A stretch of DNA of 64,000 bases from NCBI RefSeq assembly GCF_030388245.1, contig NZ_CP098360.1, positions 1,882,501 through 1,946,500 on the forward strand, written 5' to 3'. How positions within the stretch are numbered: position 1 is the first letter of the stretch; each line of letters starts with the position of its first letter. Positions 19,663-29,251 of this stretch are shown here, one piece after another. A program made the position numbers and the translations under genes. The notes under the pieces were generated by a model that did no database searches, was not told the origin of the DNA, and worked only from the letters and a program-made list of their open reading frames with translations. The stretch is from Paracoccus sp. TOH (lineage in GTDB: Bacteria; Pseudomonadota; Alphaproteobacteria; Rhodobacterales; Rhodobacteraceae).

Positions 19663-20769
19663 CAGCGCCACCGCGACCAGCCCCGAGGACCGCCAGCCCC
19701 AGCCAGCGGCCAGCGCCAGTCCCGCGAGCCAGGGTCCCAGCGCATTGGCGGCATTGAAAGCGGCATGGTTCATTGCCGCCGCCATGCTCTGCGCCTGGCC
19801 CGCCACGTCCATCAGCCGGGTCTGCAGCGGCACCACCATGCCCGAGCCCAGGCCCAGCACGAAAGACGAGACCAGCATCAATCCCCAATCGCCCACCGCA
19901 TATGAGGCAAAGCCCTGGGCCAGCGCCATCAGCACCATCAGCCAGAACGCCGCCCCCCAGGTGCCGTAGCGGATGGTCAGCCGTGCGGCCATGACCCCGC
20001 CCGCGGTGCCGCCGATGCCAAAGGCCGACAGCATCGCCGGCACCGCCCAGGCCGGCGGCTGGGTGGTCGCCAGCATGGCGGCGGACAGGAAGGAATAGAC
20101 CGCGAACAGCCCGCCAAAGCCGATGGCCCCGACCAGCAGGATCAGCACCACCGCCGGGTTTCCCAGCGCCTTCAACTCGTCGAGCGGCCGGGCGTCCCTG
20201 GGCGCGCCGACCCGCGGCGCCAGGCGCAGGATCAGCCAGCCGGCCAGCAGCGCCAGCACGCCGGGCAGCGCGAAGCCCCAGCGCCAACCCAGCCCCTGCC
20301 CCAGCATCCCCGCCAGCGGAACCCCGGCGATATTGGCGATGGTCAGGCCCAGCAGCACCTGCGTCACCCCCTTGGCGCGCTGCTCGCGCGGCAGGGCGTC
20401 TGCGGCGAACAGCATCGCCACGCCCAGAAAACCGCCATGCGGCAGCCCGGCCAGGAAGCGCGTGCCGACCAGGGTGCCATAGCCCGGCAACACCGCCGCC
20501 AGCAGGTTCATCACCCCATAGGCCGCGATCAGCGCCGCCAGATAGCGCCGGCGCGGCAGCCGCGCGCCCAGGATCGAGGTGATCGGCGCGCCGACCACCA
20601 CGCCAAGCGCATAGGCGCTGACGACATGGCCGGCCTGCGGCTCGGTGATGCCCAGATCGCTGGCATACCAAGGCAGAAGCCCCATGGCGGCGAATTCCGA
20701 GGTGCCGATGGCAAAGGCGCCCAGACCAAGGGCAAGAATCGCAAGTTTCAGACGAGGCTGCGGCGGCAT
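19573..20769 (-). CDS. MFS transporter (DHA1-type drug/arabinose exporter family)
   Basis: A 398-residue protein with 12 predicted membrane segments. The start LAILALGLGAFAIGTSEF and the motif A region GARLPRRR are typical of the AraJ/PbuE-like DHA1 exporters. The ATG at 20769 is preceded by GGAAGG. Substrate cannot be told; sugars, nucleosides or drugs are possible. The 3' end overlaps the DUF599 gene by 90 bases on the opposite strand. Confidence 0.9.
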   Translation of the reverse strand: MPPQPRLKLAILALGLGAFAIGTSEFAAMGLLPWYASDLGITEPQAGHVVSAYALGVVVGAPITSILGARLPRRRYLAALIAAYGVMNLLAAVLPGYGTLVGTRFLAGLPHGGFLGVAMLFAADALPREQRAKGVTQVLLGLTIANIAGVPLAGMLGQGLGWRWGFALPGVLALLAGWLILRLAPRVGAPRDARPLDELKALGNPAVVLILLVGAIGFGGLFAVYSFLSAAMLATTQPPAWAVPAMLSAFGIGGTAGGVMAARLTIRYGTWGAAFWLMVLMALAQGFASYAVGDWGLMLVSSFVLGLGSGMVVPLQTRLMDVAGQAQSMAAAMNHAAFNAANALGPWLAGLALAAGWGWRSSGLVAVALSVAGMLALALAWYQARQPGGAVQDDPARV

Positions 20770-20912
20770 GGCGGCACCTTCCGGGGCATGTTTGGCGGGT
20801 TTTCGGGAATCATGTTGGCGATAACAGATTCCTTGACCACCCGTCACGCGCCACCACCGAAATGCGGCCATGCGCTGCGCGCAAATGTCGCGCCTGCGCG
20901 GGCCGGACCGGC

Positions 20913-20945
20913 CTTCTCTGTTGTATAAATACCCAAACCGCAAGG
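20913..20945 (-). repeat. GGTATTT repeat copy (single)
   Basis: On the minus strand: CCTTGCGG, then TTTGGGTATTTATACAAC and AGAGAAGG. It lies between the ends and starts of two minus-strand genes, 31-144 bases from them, with no facing partner nearby. Confidence 0.7.
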
Positions 20946-21042
20946 TTGCCAAGCCAGCACCGCCGCCTGTCCAAGACAACCGCACCGCAGGCGCCTTGCC
21001 GGCCGCGCGGCGGGGCATCGATGGAACGGACAGGCGTGCGGC

Positions 21043-21828
21043 TTAGTCCTGCTGCCAGCGCGGCTTGCGCTTCTCGAAGAAGGCGGCGATGCCCTCGGGC
21101 GCCTCGTCGCCTTCCCAGACCGCGACCAGGGCGTCGATGCTGGCCTCGATCTCGGCCGGGCCGATGGCGGGGCCAAGCCGGCGGGCCAGGCGCTTGGCCG
21201 CCGCCACGGCGCCGGGGGCGCAGGAGAGATAGGGCGCGACCTCGGCCTCGACGGCGGCATCCAGCGTGTCGGCATCGGCCTGGCCGGCCAGCAGGTTCAG
21301 CCGCACCGCCTCATCGGCGCCGAACAGCCGGGCCGACATGAAGACCCGGCGCGCGCGGTCCTCGCCCATGCGGGCCAGCACATAAGGGCCGATGGTGGCG
21401 GGGATCAGGCCGAGCCGGGTCTCGGTCAGGCCGAAGCGGGCTTCGGGCACGGCGATCGCCACGTCGCAGACCGCGATCATGCCGACGCCGCCGCCGAAGG
21501 CATTGCCCTGCACCCGGCCGATCAAGGGCTTGGGCAGGGTGTTCAGCGCATTCAGCATCATCGCCAGTTCGCGGGCGCCGGCGCGGCGGCTCTCGGCATC
21601 GGCGCGCATCTGATCCTGCATCCAGCCGAGGTCGCCGCCGGCGCAGAAGCTCTTGCCCTCGGCCGCCAGCACCACGACCCGGACGGCAGGATCGGCGCCC
21701 AGCCGCCCGGCGGCCTCGGTCAGTTCGCGGATCATCTGCGCCGACAGCGCATTGTGCTTGTCGGCGCGCGCCAGCCACAGATGCGCGACGCCGCGCGGGT
21801 CGATCTCGATGCGGACGGTCTGCATCAC
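21043..21828 (-). CDS. liuC: Methylglutaconyl-CoA hydratase (enoyl-CoA hydratase family)
   Basis: A 261-residue crotonase-fold enzyme. The oxyanion-hole segments AEGKSFCAGGDLGWM and GNAFGGGVGM are present. In the leucine pathway it hydrates 3-methylglutaconyl-CoA to HMG-CoA; that assignment rests on the neighbouring HMG-CoA lyase and methylcrotonyl-CoA carboxylase genes. The frame starts with GTG-ATG, and either codon overlaps the HMG-CoA lyase stop. It is the last gene of the leftward operon. Confidence 0.9.
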   Translation of the reverse strand: MMQTVRIEIDPRGVAHLWLARADKHNALSAQMIRELTEAAGRLGADPAVRVVVLAAEGKSFCAGGDLGWMQDQMRADAESRRAGARELAMMLNALNTLPKPLIGRVQGNAFGGGVGMIAVCDVAIAVPEARFGLTETRLGLIPATIGPYVLARMGEDRARRVFMSARLFGADEAVRLNLLAGQADADTLDAAVEAEVAPYLSCAPGAVAAAKRLARRLGPAIGPAEIEASIDALVAVWEGDEAPEGIAAFFEKRKPRWQQD

Positions 21829-22679
21829 GGCTCTCCTCTCAGGCTGCGGGCCATGGCGGCGGCGCGGGCGATCACGCCCATGTCCAGGCCCGTGTCATGG
21901 CCGGCCGCCGCCAGATGCGCGGCGACGGCTTCCGTCGCGACATTGCCGGCCGCACCCGGGGCATAGGGGCAGCCGCCAAGGCCACCCACGGCGGCGTCGA
22001 AGACCCGCAACCCGCGCGCCAGGCTCGCGTCGATATTGGCCAGCGCGCGGCCGGCAGTGTCATGGTAATGGCCGGCCAGCCGCTCGGGCGGCAGCTCGTC
22101 CAGCACCGCCGCCAGCATGGCGTCGATGGTCTCGGGCCGGCCCTGGCCGATGGTGTCGCCCAGGCTGATCTCGTAGCAGCCCATGTCGCGCAGCGCCGCC
22201 GCGACGCGGGCGACGGCGGACGGCGGCGTCGGCCCGTCGAAGGGGCAGTCGGTCACCACCGAGACATAGCCCCTGACCGGGATGCCGTCGGCGCGCGCGG
22301 CCTCGGCCACCGGCGCCAGCCGCTCGAGGCTTTCGGCGATGCTGGCGTTCAGGTTCGCGCGCGAAAACCCTTCCGAGGCCGAGGCGAAGATCGCCACCTC
22401 CGAGGCGCGGGCCGCCTTTGCCGCCTCGTAGCCCTTCATGTTCGGGGTCAGCACGGCATAGCGGACGCCGGGGGCGCGGCGGATGCCGGCCATGACCTCG
22501 GCGGCGTCGGCCATCTGCGGCACCCATTTCGGCGAGACGAAGCTGGTGACCTCGATGCGCCGGAACCCGGCCTGCGACAACAGGTCGACCAGCGCGATCT
22601 TTTCGGCGGCGGGGATCAGCCGCTTTTCGTTCTGCAGCCCGTCGCGCGGGCCCATTTCGAAGATCTCGACGCGGGTCAT
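21825..22679 (-). CDS. liuE: Hydroxymethylglutaryl-CoA lyase
   Basis: A 284-residue TIM-barrel lyase that splits HMG-CoA to acetyl-CoA and acetoacetate, the last step of leucine breakdown. The N-terminal FEMGPRDGLQNEK and the C-terminal signature GGLGGCPYAPGAAGN with the catalytic Cys are present. The ATG at 22679 overlaps the GST stop by four bases and its stop overlaps the hydratase start, so all three are translationally coupled. Confidence 0.95.
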   Translation of the reverse strand: MTRVEIFEMGPRDGLQNEKRLIPAAEKIALVDLLSQAGFRRIEVTSFVSPKWVPQMADAAEVMAGIRRAPGVRYAVLTPNMKGYEAAKAARASEVAIFASASEGFSRANLNASIAESLERLAPVAEAARADGIPVRGYVSVVTDCPFDGPTPPSAVARVAAALRDMGCYEISLGDTIGQGRPETIDAMLAAVLDELPPERLAGHYHDTAGRALANIDASLARGLRVFDAAVGGLGGCPYAPGAAGNVATEAVAAHLAAAGHDTGLDMGVIARAAAMARSLRGEP

Positions 22680-23332
22680 TCGGGCACCTCGTAGAAGTCG
22701 CGGGCATAGATGACCGCCGTGCCCTCGGCCGGCAGGCTGCGCTGGAAGGCCGGCCGCGCGGCGCAGCGGTCGCGATAGGCGGCCAGCGCCGGGCGGTCGG
22801 CGAAGCTGACGAAGCGCGAGGCGATCCAGACCGAATAGCCGACCTGGCAATCGACGCCGGAAAACTCGCCAAGCAGCCAGTCCGCATCCGCGACGCAAGC
22901 CTCGACCAGACGTAGCGCCCGCGACAGCCGCGCCGCCTCGAGCCGCATCAGCGTGACCGAGCGCTGACTGTCTTCGCGCAGGAAGACATGCTGCTGGGTC
23001 AGGTTGGCGAGATGCTGGCCCAGCGTCTCGCCGAAATGCAGCCAGTCGAGCCAGCCCGGCCGCCCGGGCGTGCCCGGCGCGCGCCAAAGCTGCCGGGCGC
23101 GGGTCTCGCACAGCCATTCGGTCATGGCGCCGGATTCGTGGATCGTGGTGTCGCCGTCGCGCAGCGCCGGCACCCGGCCGACCGGGTGGATCGCGTCATA
23201 GGGCGGCCGGCGCGTCGAGCCGTCCGCAAGGTCCATCAGCTGCAGGTCATAGTCGCAGCCGATCTCCTCGAGCAGCCACAGGATGCGCATCGAGCGCGAC
23301 AGCGGCACATGCCAGAGCGTCAGCTCAGCCAT
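22676..23332 (-). CDS. Glutathione S-transferase
   Basis: This 218-residue protein has an N-terminal thioredoxin-like GST domain (PLSRSMRILWLLEEIG, cis-Pro in GRVPAL, and the ESGAMTEWL glutathione contact) and an all-helical C-terminal domain. Its start lies 8 bases inside the methylcrotonyl-CoA carboxylase alpha gene and its stop overlaps the HMG-CoA lyase start. Its place inside a leucine catabolic operon suggests protection against reactive enoyl-CoA intermediates, which is inference. Confidence 0.9.
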   Translation of the reverse strand: MAELTLWHVPLSRSMRILWLLEEIGCDYDLQLMDLADGSTRRPPYDAIHPVGRVPALRDGDTTIHESGAMTEWLCETRARQLWRAPGTPGRPGWLDWLHFGETLGQHLANLTQQHVFLREDSQRSVTLMRLEAARLSRALRLVEACVADADWLLGEFSGVDCQVGYSVWIASRFVSFADRPALAAYRDRCAARPAFQRSLPAEGTAVIYARDFYEVPE

Positions 23333-25250
23333 CCTCTTCCTCCAGCCGGATCAGTGGCGCGCCGGCCTCGACCTGGTCGCCGGGCGCGGCCAGCACCTCA
23401 GCCACGGTGCCGTCGCGGGCGGCGGTCAGGGTGTGTTCCATCTTCATGGCTTCCAGGATCGCCAGCCGGTCGCCGGCCGCGACCTGCTGTCCGGCGCCGA
23501 CGAAGACCGCCTTGACCAGGCCCGGCATCGGCGAAAGCGTCAGCCCACCGCCGGCCTCGTCGCCGCCGCGGTCGAGCGGGTCGAGGGGGGTCAGCGTCAG
23601 CGAGCGGCCGCCGAAGACGCTGGTGCCCGCCGCTTGATTGATGATGCGCGAACGGCGCGGGCTGCCGTCGACCCACCAGCGTCCGCCCTCGTAGCCGATG
23701 ATGTGCGTTCGGCCATCCAGCGTCACGCGGGCGGCGCCGGGGCCGGTGACCTCCAGCACGGCCTCGCCGCCCTCCCAGGTGATGGTGCGGCGCAGGGGCT
23801 GCCAGAGGGTGATGCCGCCGCGGATCCGGGGATCGTCGAGCCCGGCAAGGCCGAGGACCGCCAGCGCCTTCGCCCGCGGGTCGGGCTCGGCGGCGGCGAC
23901 CAGCGCCTGCAGGTCGCGGGCGATCAGGCCGGTATCGACCTCGCCGCGGCCGAAACCCTCGTGCCGGGTCAGGGCGATCAGGAAATCGACATTGGTGACC
24001 GAGCCCGCCACCTCGGTATCGACCAGCGCCGATTCCAGCGCCCGCAGGGCGATAGCGCGGGTGGCGCCATGGGTGACGATCTTGGCGATCATCGGGTCAT
24101 ACCACGGGCTGATGCTGTCGCCGGGCCGGACGCCGGTCTCGATCCGGGCATGGTCGGGAAAACGCAGATGCGCGAGCCGGCCGGTGGCGGGCAGGAAGCC
24201 CGCGGGCACGTCCTCGGCATAGAGCCGGGCCTCGAAGGCGTGGCCGGTGATGGTCAGGTCTTCCTGCCGGGCCGGCAAGGGCTCGCCGCTGGCGACGCGC
24301 AGTTGCCATTCGACCAGATCGACGCCGGTGATCGCCTCGGTCACCGGGTGTTCGACCTGAAGGCGGGTGTTCATCTCCATGAACCAGAAACCGTCGGGAC
24401 GCAGGCCCTGGCTGCCGTCGACGATGAATTCGATGGTGCCGGCGCCGGCATAGCCGATGGCCTCGGCGGCGCGGACGGCGGCGGCGCCCATGGCGGCGCG
24501 CATTTCGGCGGTCATGCCGGGGGCGGGAGCTTCCTCGATCACCTTCTGGTGGCGGCGTTGCAGCGAGCAGTCGCGCTCGAACAGATGGACGGCGCGGCTG
24601 CCGTCGCCGAAGACCTGCACCTCGATATGGCGGGGCCGCTGGATGTATTTCTCGATCAGCACCGCGGGATTGCCGAAGGCGGTGGCGGCCTCGCCTTGGG
24701 CGGATTGCAGCGCGGCGGGGAAATCCCGGGCGCGCTCGACCAGCCGCATGCCCTTGCCGCCGCCGCCGGCCACCGCCTTGATGAGCACCGGATAGCCGAT
24801 CCCGTCGGCCTGGGCCTGCAGGTGGTCGGCATCCTGGTTCTTGCCGTGATAGCCGGGGACCACCGGCACGCCGGCGCGCGCCATCAGCGCCTTGGCGGCG
24901 TCCTTGAGGCCCATCTTGCGGATGGCGTCGGCCGAGGGGCCGATGAAGATCAGGCCGGCGGCGGTGACCGCATCGACGAAATCCGGGTTCTCGCTGAGAA
25001 AGCCGTAACCGGGATGGATGGCCTGGGCGCCGGTGTCGAGCGCCGCCCGGATGATGGCATCGCCGCGCAGGTAGCTGTCCCGGGGCGCCGGGCCGCCGAT
25101 GGGAACCGCCTCGTCGGCCATGGCGACATGGCGGGCGGCGCGGTCGGCCTCGGACCAGACCGCGACGGTGCGGACGCCCAGGCGGCGGGCGGTGTCGATG
25201 ACGCGGCAGGCGATCTCGCCGCGATTGGCGATCAGGATCTTCTGGAACAT
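23325..25250 (-). CDS. liuD: Methylcrotonyl-CoA carboxylase, alpha (biotin) subunit
   Basis: A 641-residue subunit with biotin carboxylase and biotin carrier domains. The N-terminus KILIANRGEIACRV and the ATP-grasp segment GGGGKGMRLV are canonical. Biotin attaches to K603 in EAMKMEH near the C-terminus. With the beta subunit it carboxylates 3-methylcrotonyl-CoA. The partner beta subunit is upstream in the same operon, separated by a macro-domain gene and a repeat element. Confidence 0.95.
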   Translation of the reverse strand: MFQKILIANRGEIACRVIDTARRLGVRTVAVWSEADRAARHVAMADEAVPIGGPAPRDSYLRGDAIIRAALDTGAQAIHPGYGFLSENPDFVDAVTAAGLIFIGPSADAIRKMGLKDAAKALMARAGVPVVPGYHGKNQDADHLQAQADGIGYPVLIKAVAGGGGKGMRLVERARDFPAALQSAQGEAATAFGNPAVLIEKYIQRPRHIEVQVFGDGSRAVHLFERDCSLQRRHQKVIEEAPAPGMTAEMRAAMGAAAVRAAEAIGYAGAGTIEFIVDGSQGLRPDGFWFMEMNTRLQVEHPVTEAITGVDLVEWQLRVASGEPLPARQEDLTITGHAFEARLYAEDVPAGFLPATGRLAHLRFPDHARIETGVRPGDSISPWYDPMIAKIVTHGATRAIALRALESALVDTEVAGSVTNVDFLIALTRHEGFGRGEVDTGLIARDLQALVAAAEPDPRAKALAVLGLAGLDDPRIRGGITLWQPLRRTITWEGGEAVLEVTGPGAARVTLDGRTHIIGYEGGRWWVDGSPRRSRIINQAAGTSVFGGRSLTLTPLDPLDRGGDEAGGGLTLSPMPGLVKAVFVGAGQQVAAGDRLAILEAMKMEHTLTAARDGTVAEVLAAPGDQVEAGAPLIRLEEEDG

Positions 25251-25275
25251 GGGCGGCTCCTCGTGGCGCGGGCGG

Positions 25276-25329
25276 CGCCGGGGGTTTCACACCCCCGGGC
25301 CCCCGCGGGGTATTTTTGAAACGGTGAAA
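25276..25329 (+). repeat. GGTATTT repeat copy inside the liu operon
   Basis: GCCGGGGGTTTCACACCCCCGG is followed by a GC linker and the core GCGGGGTATTTTTGAAACGGTGAAAT. It fills the 79-base gap between the macro-domain gene and liuD, pointing against the direction of transcription. Confidence 0.75.
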
Positions 25330-25844
<515 letters not shown>

Positions 25845-25848
<4 letters not shown>

Positions 25849-27449
25849 ATCCGGAAGATGCCGAAGCGGGTCGGCTCGATCGGCGCGTTGAGGCTGGCGC
25901 GCAGGCTCAGCGCCAGCACGTCGCGGGTCTTCCTGGGGTCGATGATGCCGTCGTCCCAGAGCCGGGCCGAGGCATAGAGCGGATGCGACTGGCGCTCGAA
26001 CATCTCGATGGTCGGGCGCTTGAACTCGGCCTCGTCCTCGGGCGACCAGGTGCCGCCCTGGCGCTCGATGCCCTCGCGGCGCACGGTGGCCAGCACGCCC
26101 GCCGCCTGTTCGCCGCCCATGACCGAGATGCGCGAATTGGGCCAGGTCCAGAGGAAGCGCGGCGAATAGGCCCGGCCCGACATGCCGTAATTGCCGGCGC
26201 CGAAGCTGCCGCCGACCAGCATGGTGATCTTGGGCACGCTGGTCGTCGCCACCGCCGTCACCATCTTGGCGCCGTGCCGGGCGATGCCCTCGTTTTCATA
26301 TTTGCGCCCGACCATGAAGCCGGTGACGTTCTGCAGGAATACCAGCGGGATGTTCCGCATCGAGCAGAGTTCGATGAAATGCGCGCCCTTCTGCGCGGCT
26401 TCCGAGAAGATCACGCCGTTATTGGCGACGATGCCGACGGGGCAGCCCTCGACATGGGCGAAGCCGGTGACCAGCGTCTCGCCGAAGCGGGCCTTGAACT
26501 CGTCGAAGCGCGAGCCGTCCACCACGCGCGCGATCACCTCGCGGATGTCGTAGGGGGTGCGCAGGTCGGCGGGGACGACGCCGAGGATCTCCTCGGGGTC
26601 ATGGGCGGGCGGTTCGGGGGCCTGCCATTGCACGGTCGCGGGTTGTTGGCGGTTCAGGTTGGCGATGGCGCGGCGGGCCATGGCGAGGGCATGGGTGTCG
26701 TCCTCGGCCAGGTAATCGGCCACGCCGGAAAGACGGGTATGCACGTCGCCGCCGCCCAGATCCTCGGCCGAGACCACCTCGCCGGTCGCGGCGCGGACCA
26801 GCGGCGGGCCGGCGAGGAAGATCGTGCCCTGGTTCCTGACGATGATCGTCACATCGGACATGGCCGGGACATAGGCGCCGCCCGCGGTGCAGGAGCCCAT
26901 GACCACGGCGATCTGCGCGATGCCCTTGGCCGACATCTGCGCCTGGTTGTAGAAGATGCGGCCGAAATGGTCGCGGTCGGGAAAGACCTCGTCCTGGTTG
27001 GGCAGGTTCGCGCCGCCGGAATCGACCAGGTAGACGCAGGGCAGCCGGCATTCCTCGGCGATCTCCTGGGCGCGCAGGTGCTTTTTTACCGTCATCGGGT
27101 AATAGGTGCCGCCTTTGACCGTGGCGTCGTTGGCCACCACCATCACCTCTTGGCCATGCACCCGGCCGATGCCGGCGATCACCCCGGCGCAGGGCGCGGC
27201 GTCGTCATACATGCCATGCGCCGCGGTGGCGCCGATCTCGAGGAAGGGCGAGCCGGGGTCGAGCAGGTTCGCCACCCGCTCGCGCGGCGGCATCTTGCCG
27301 CGCGCCACATGGCGCTCGACGGCCTTGGGTCCGCCGCCGGCCGCGGCGGCCAGTGCCGCCCCGCGCGCCGTTTCCAGCATGGCGAGATGCGCCGCGCGAT
27401 TGGCGCGGAAAGCCTCCGAGGACGGCAGGGCCGAGGTGCCGAGTTTCAT
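25845..27449 (-). CDS. liuB: Methylcrotonyl-CoA carboxylase, beta (carboxyltransferase) subunit
   Basis: A 534-residue carboxyltransferase with the two crotonase-like halves of acyl-CoA carboxylases. Motifs include the N-terminal [48 protein letters not shown] and [11 protein letters not shown]. It transfers CO2 from biotin to methylcrotonyl-CoA. The ATG at 27449 opens the leftward operon liuB-macro-liuD-GST-liuE-liuC. The divergent ompW shares its promoter region, which holds an FNR-type box. Confidence 0.96.
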
Positions 27450-27522
27450 CGCGTCATCCTTTCGGTCGTGGCGTCGGGGCCTTGCGCCGGTTTGACGCAG
27501 CCGGGGCCCGGACGGGAAATTC

Positions 27523-27536
27523 TTGATCCAGATCAA
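27523..27536. promoter_or_regulatory. FNR/FnrP-type box between liuB and ompW
   Basis: TTGAT-CCAG-ATCAA is a perfect match to the FNR consensus TTGAT-N4-ATCAA. It is centred about 65 bases before the ompW ATG and 80 bases before the liuB ATG. Paracoccus species carry FnrP with this specificity, and ompW is an FNR target in enterobacteria. Confidence 0.8.
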
Positions 27537-27594
27537 CGCCGCAACCGCGGCCGGGGCGGCATGAGCGGGCATGCGACAAGAAGAGAGGATCGAC

Positions 27595-28206
27595 ATGAGA
27601 CAGAAGCTCGCCCTTGCCGCGGCGCTCGCCGCGTTTGCCTTGCCGGCGCTGGCGCAATCGCAGGGGGAATGGACCCTGGGTTTTGGCATCGCCAACGTGA
27701 ACCCGAAATCCGACAATGGCAGCCTGGCCGGCGGCGCCTATCCGATCGAAATCGGCGACAGCACCCGGCCGACCATCACCTTCGAATATTTCATCCGCGA
27801 CAATCTTGGCATCGAGCTGCTGGGCGCCCTGCCCTTCAAGCACGCGATCCGGTCGAACGGCACCGAGATCGGCACCGTGAAGCACCTGCCGCCGGTCGTC
27901 TCGCTGCAATACCATTTCGACGCCACGCCGCGGTTCAAGCCCTTTGTCGGCCTGGGCGTGAACTTCACCGGCTTCTGGGACGCCGAGGCCGGGGGGCCGC
28001 TGGCCGGCTCCGATCTGCGGGTCAAGAACAGCTGGGGCCTGGCCGCGCATCTGGGCGGCGATTACTGGATCAACGACCGGGCGGCGATCCGCGCCGACCT
28101 GCGCTGGATCGACATCGATTCGGATGTCGAGCTGAACGGCGCCAAGATCGGCGAAGTCGAGGTCGATCCTCTGGTCGCCGGCATCGGCTACGTGATGAGG
28201 TTCTAG
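27595..28206 (+). CDS. ompW: OmpW-family outer membrane protein
   Basis: This 203-residue precursor has a Sec signal ([20 protein letters not shown]) and then an eight-stranded barrel typical of Omp[39 protein letters not shown], and the C-terminal Phe in GIGYVMRF. OmpW forms a small hydrophobic channel in the outer membrane. The ATG at 27595 has AGAGGA in front; an upstream in-frame ATG at 27571 would spoil the signal peptide. A perfect FNR-type box upstream predicts oxygen control. Confidence 0.93.
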   Translation: MRQKLALAAALAAFALPALAQSQGEWTLGFGIANVNPKSDNGSLAGGAYPIEIGDSTRPTITFEYFIRDNLGIELLGALPFKHAIRSNGTEIGTVKHLPPVVSLQYHFDATPRFKPFVGLGVNFTGFWDAEAGGPLAGSDLRVKNSWGLAAHLGGDYWINDRAAIRADLRWIDIDSDVELNGAKIGEVEVDPLVAGIGYVMRF

Positions 28207-28215
28207 GCCGGCGCC

Positions 28216-28240
28216 GGGGCGTCCCGCGACGGGGCGCCCC
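28216..28240. terminator. Hairpin between convergent ompW and LprI genes
   Basis: GGGGCGTCCC (28216-28225) pairs with GGGGCGCCCC (28231-28240) over a GCGAC loop. There is no U-tract on either side, so it may be a Rho-dependent or bidirectional stop rather than a classical intrinsic terminator. Confidence 0.4.
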
Positions 28241-28256
28241 TGTTCCGGGGGCCGGT

Positions 28257-28742
28257 TCATTCGGCATCTCCCAGCGCCATGAGCAGCGCGACCTGCCGGG
28301 CGGTTTCGTCCCGGATGCAGCGGGCGCGGGCCAGATCCCCCTTGCCCTCGGCGGCGGCGTCCCGGGCTTGGTTGCACAGGGCCTCGCGGAACTGCAGCCA
28401 GTTGCGTTCCACCTGGCGCAGCGCCTCCGGCGGCTTGGCGGCCCTTTCGCCCTGCGCCTCCAGCGCGGCCTCGTAGACCCCGGTCAGCTTCGCTTCCCAG
28501 GCCTGATGCGAGGCATCGAGACAGTTGGCCATCGGAAAATCCGGGTCGTCTCCGGTATATTTGCCGCGCGCGTAGTCGAGACAGGCTTCCATGCCGGTGC
28601 CGGCGCAATCGGCGCGGGCGCCTTGGGTCGGCGCCCCGGCAAGGCATCGGTCGATAGCGGCCGGGTCGAAGCCCGACGCGTCGCCGGCGAAGCATGGCGC
28701 CGCCAGCAGCAGGGCCAGCGCGCATCCGGCCAGCCGCGTCAT
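28257..28742 (-). CDS. LprI/DUF1311-like secreted protein (second of a tandem pair)
   Basis: This 161-residue precursor has an N-terminal signal peptide (MTRLAGCALALLLAAPCFA). The mature part has an even set of cysteines and the DUF1311/LprI pattern: W-x-A-x-L-x-x-Y in AWEAKLTGVYEAAL, then RNWLQFREALCNQA. LprI of Mycobacterium inhibits lysozyme; that function here is only suggested by family. The ATG overlaps the stop of the first paralogue by four bases. Confidence 0.82.
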   Translation of the reverse strand: MTRLAGCALALLLAAPCFAGDASGFDPAAIDRCLAGAPTQGARADCAGTGMEACLDYARGKYTGDDPDFPMANCLDASHQAWEAKLTGVYEAALEAQGERAAKPPEALRQVERNWLQFREALCNQARDAAAEGKGDLARARCIRDETARQVALLMALGDAE

Positions 28743-29251
28743 TCGATTCCCTCCGCGATATCGCGCAGGCGCAGGGCCTGTTCGGCCGTCAGCCGCAACA
28801 CGCAATCCTGGGCCGCCGGACCGCCCAGCGTGCCGCCCTGATAGCGCAGGCCCTCGTAGCGGCAGGAGGAGTCGCGGAAGGCGATCCAGTGGCGCTGCGC
28901 CTGCTGCAGGGCCGGGGCCGCGGGTATGGCGGCTGAGCCGAGTTCGGCCAGCTCGGCATCCGCCGCCTCGGCGGTCTTCAGCGCCCGCTCGTAATAGCCG
29001 TTCAGCAGCTTGTCCCAATCCTTCGCCTCATGGCCCAGGCAGTCCACCATGCCCACGGTGGTCTCGCCGCCCGGCGTCGCCATGCATTGCCTCGAGGCCT
29101 GGCCGATGCAGCCCGGCAGCCCCGGCCCGGCGCCGGCATCGGTTTCCGCATCCGCGATGCATTTCGCAAAACCATCGGCATCGTATCGCGGCCCGTCCTG
29201 GGCCAGAACCGGGCCGGCGGCCAGCAGAAGGGACAGGACAAGCAGGCGCAT
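28739..29251 (-). CDS. LprI/DUF1311-like secreted protein (first of a tandem pair)
   Basis: A 170-residue precursor with a signal peptide ([17 protein letters not shown]). It shares the arrangement of the next gene: several paired cysteines, DWDKLLNGYYERAL and QRHWIAFRDSSCRYE. The two are diverged paralogues rather than a recent duplication. Its ATG overlaps the last base of the isovaleryl-CoA dehydrogenase gene, so it is expressed from the ivd promoter. A role as envelope or lysozyme-binding protein is inference. Confidence 0.82.
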   Translation of the reverse strand: MRLLVLSLLLAAGPVLAQDGPRYDADGFAKCIADAETDAGAGPGLPGCIGQASRQCMATPGGETTVGMVDCLGHEAKDWDKLLNGYYERALKTAEAADAELAELGSAAIPAAPALQQAQRHWIAFRDSSCRYEGLRYQGGTLGGPAAQDCVLRLTAEQALRLRDIAEGIE

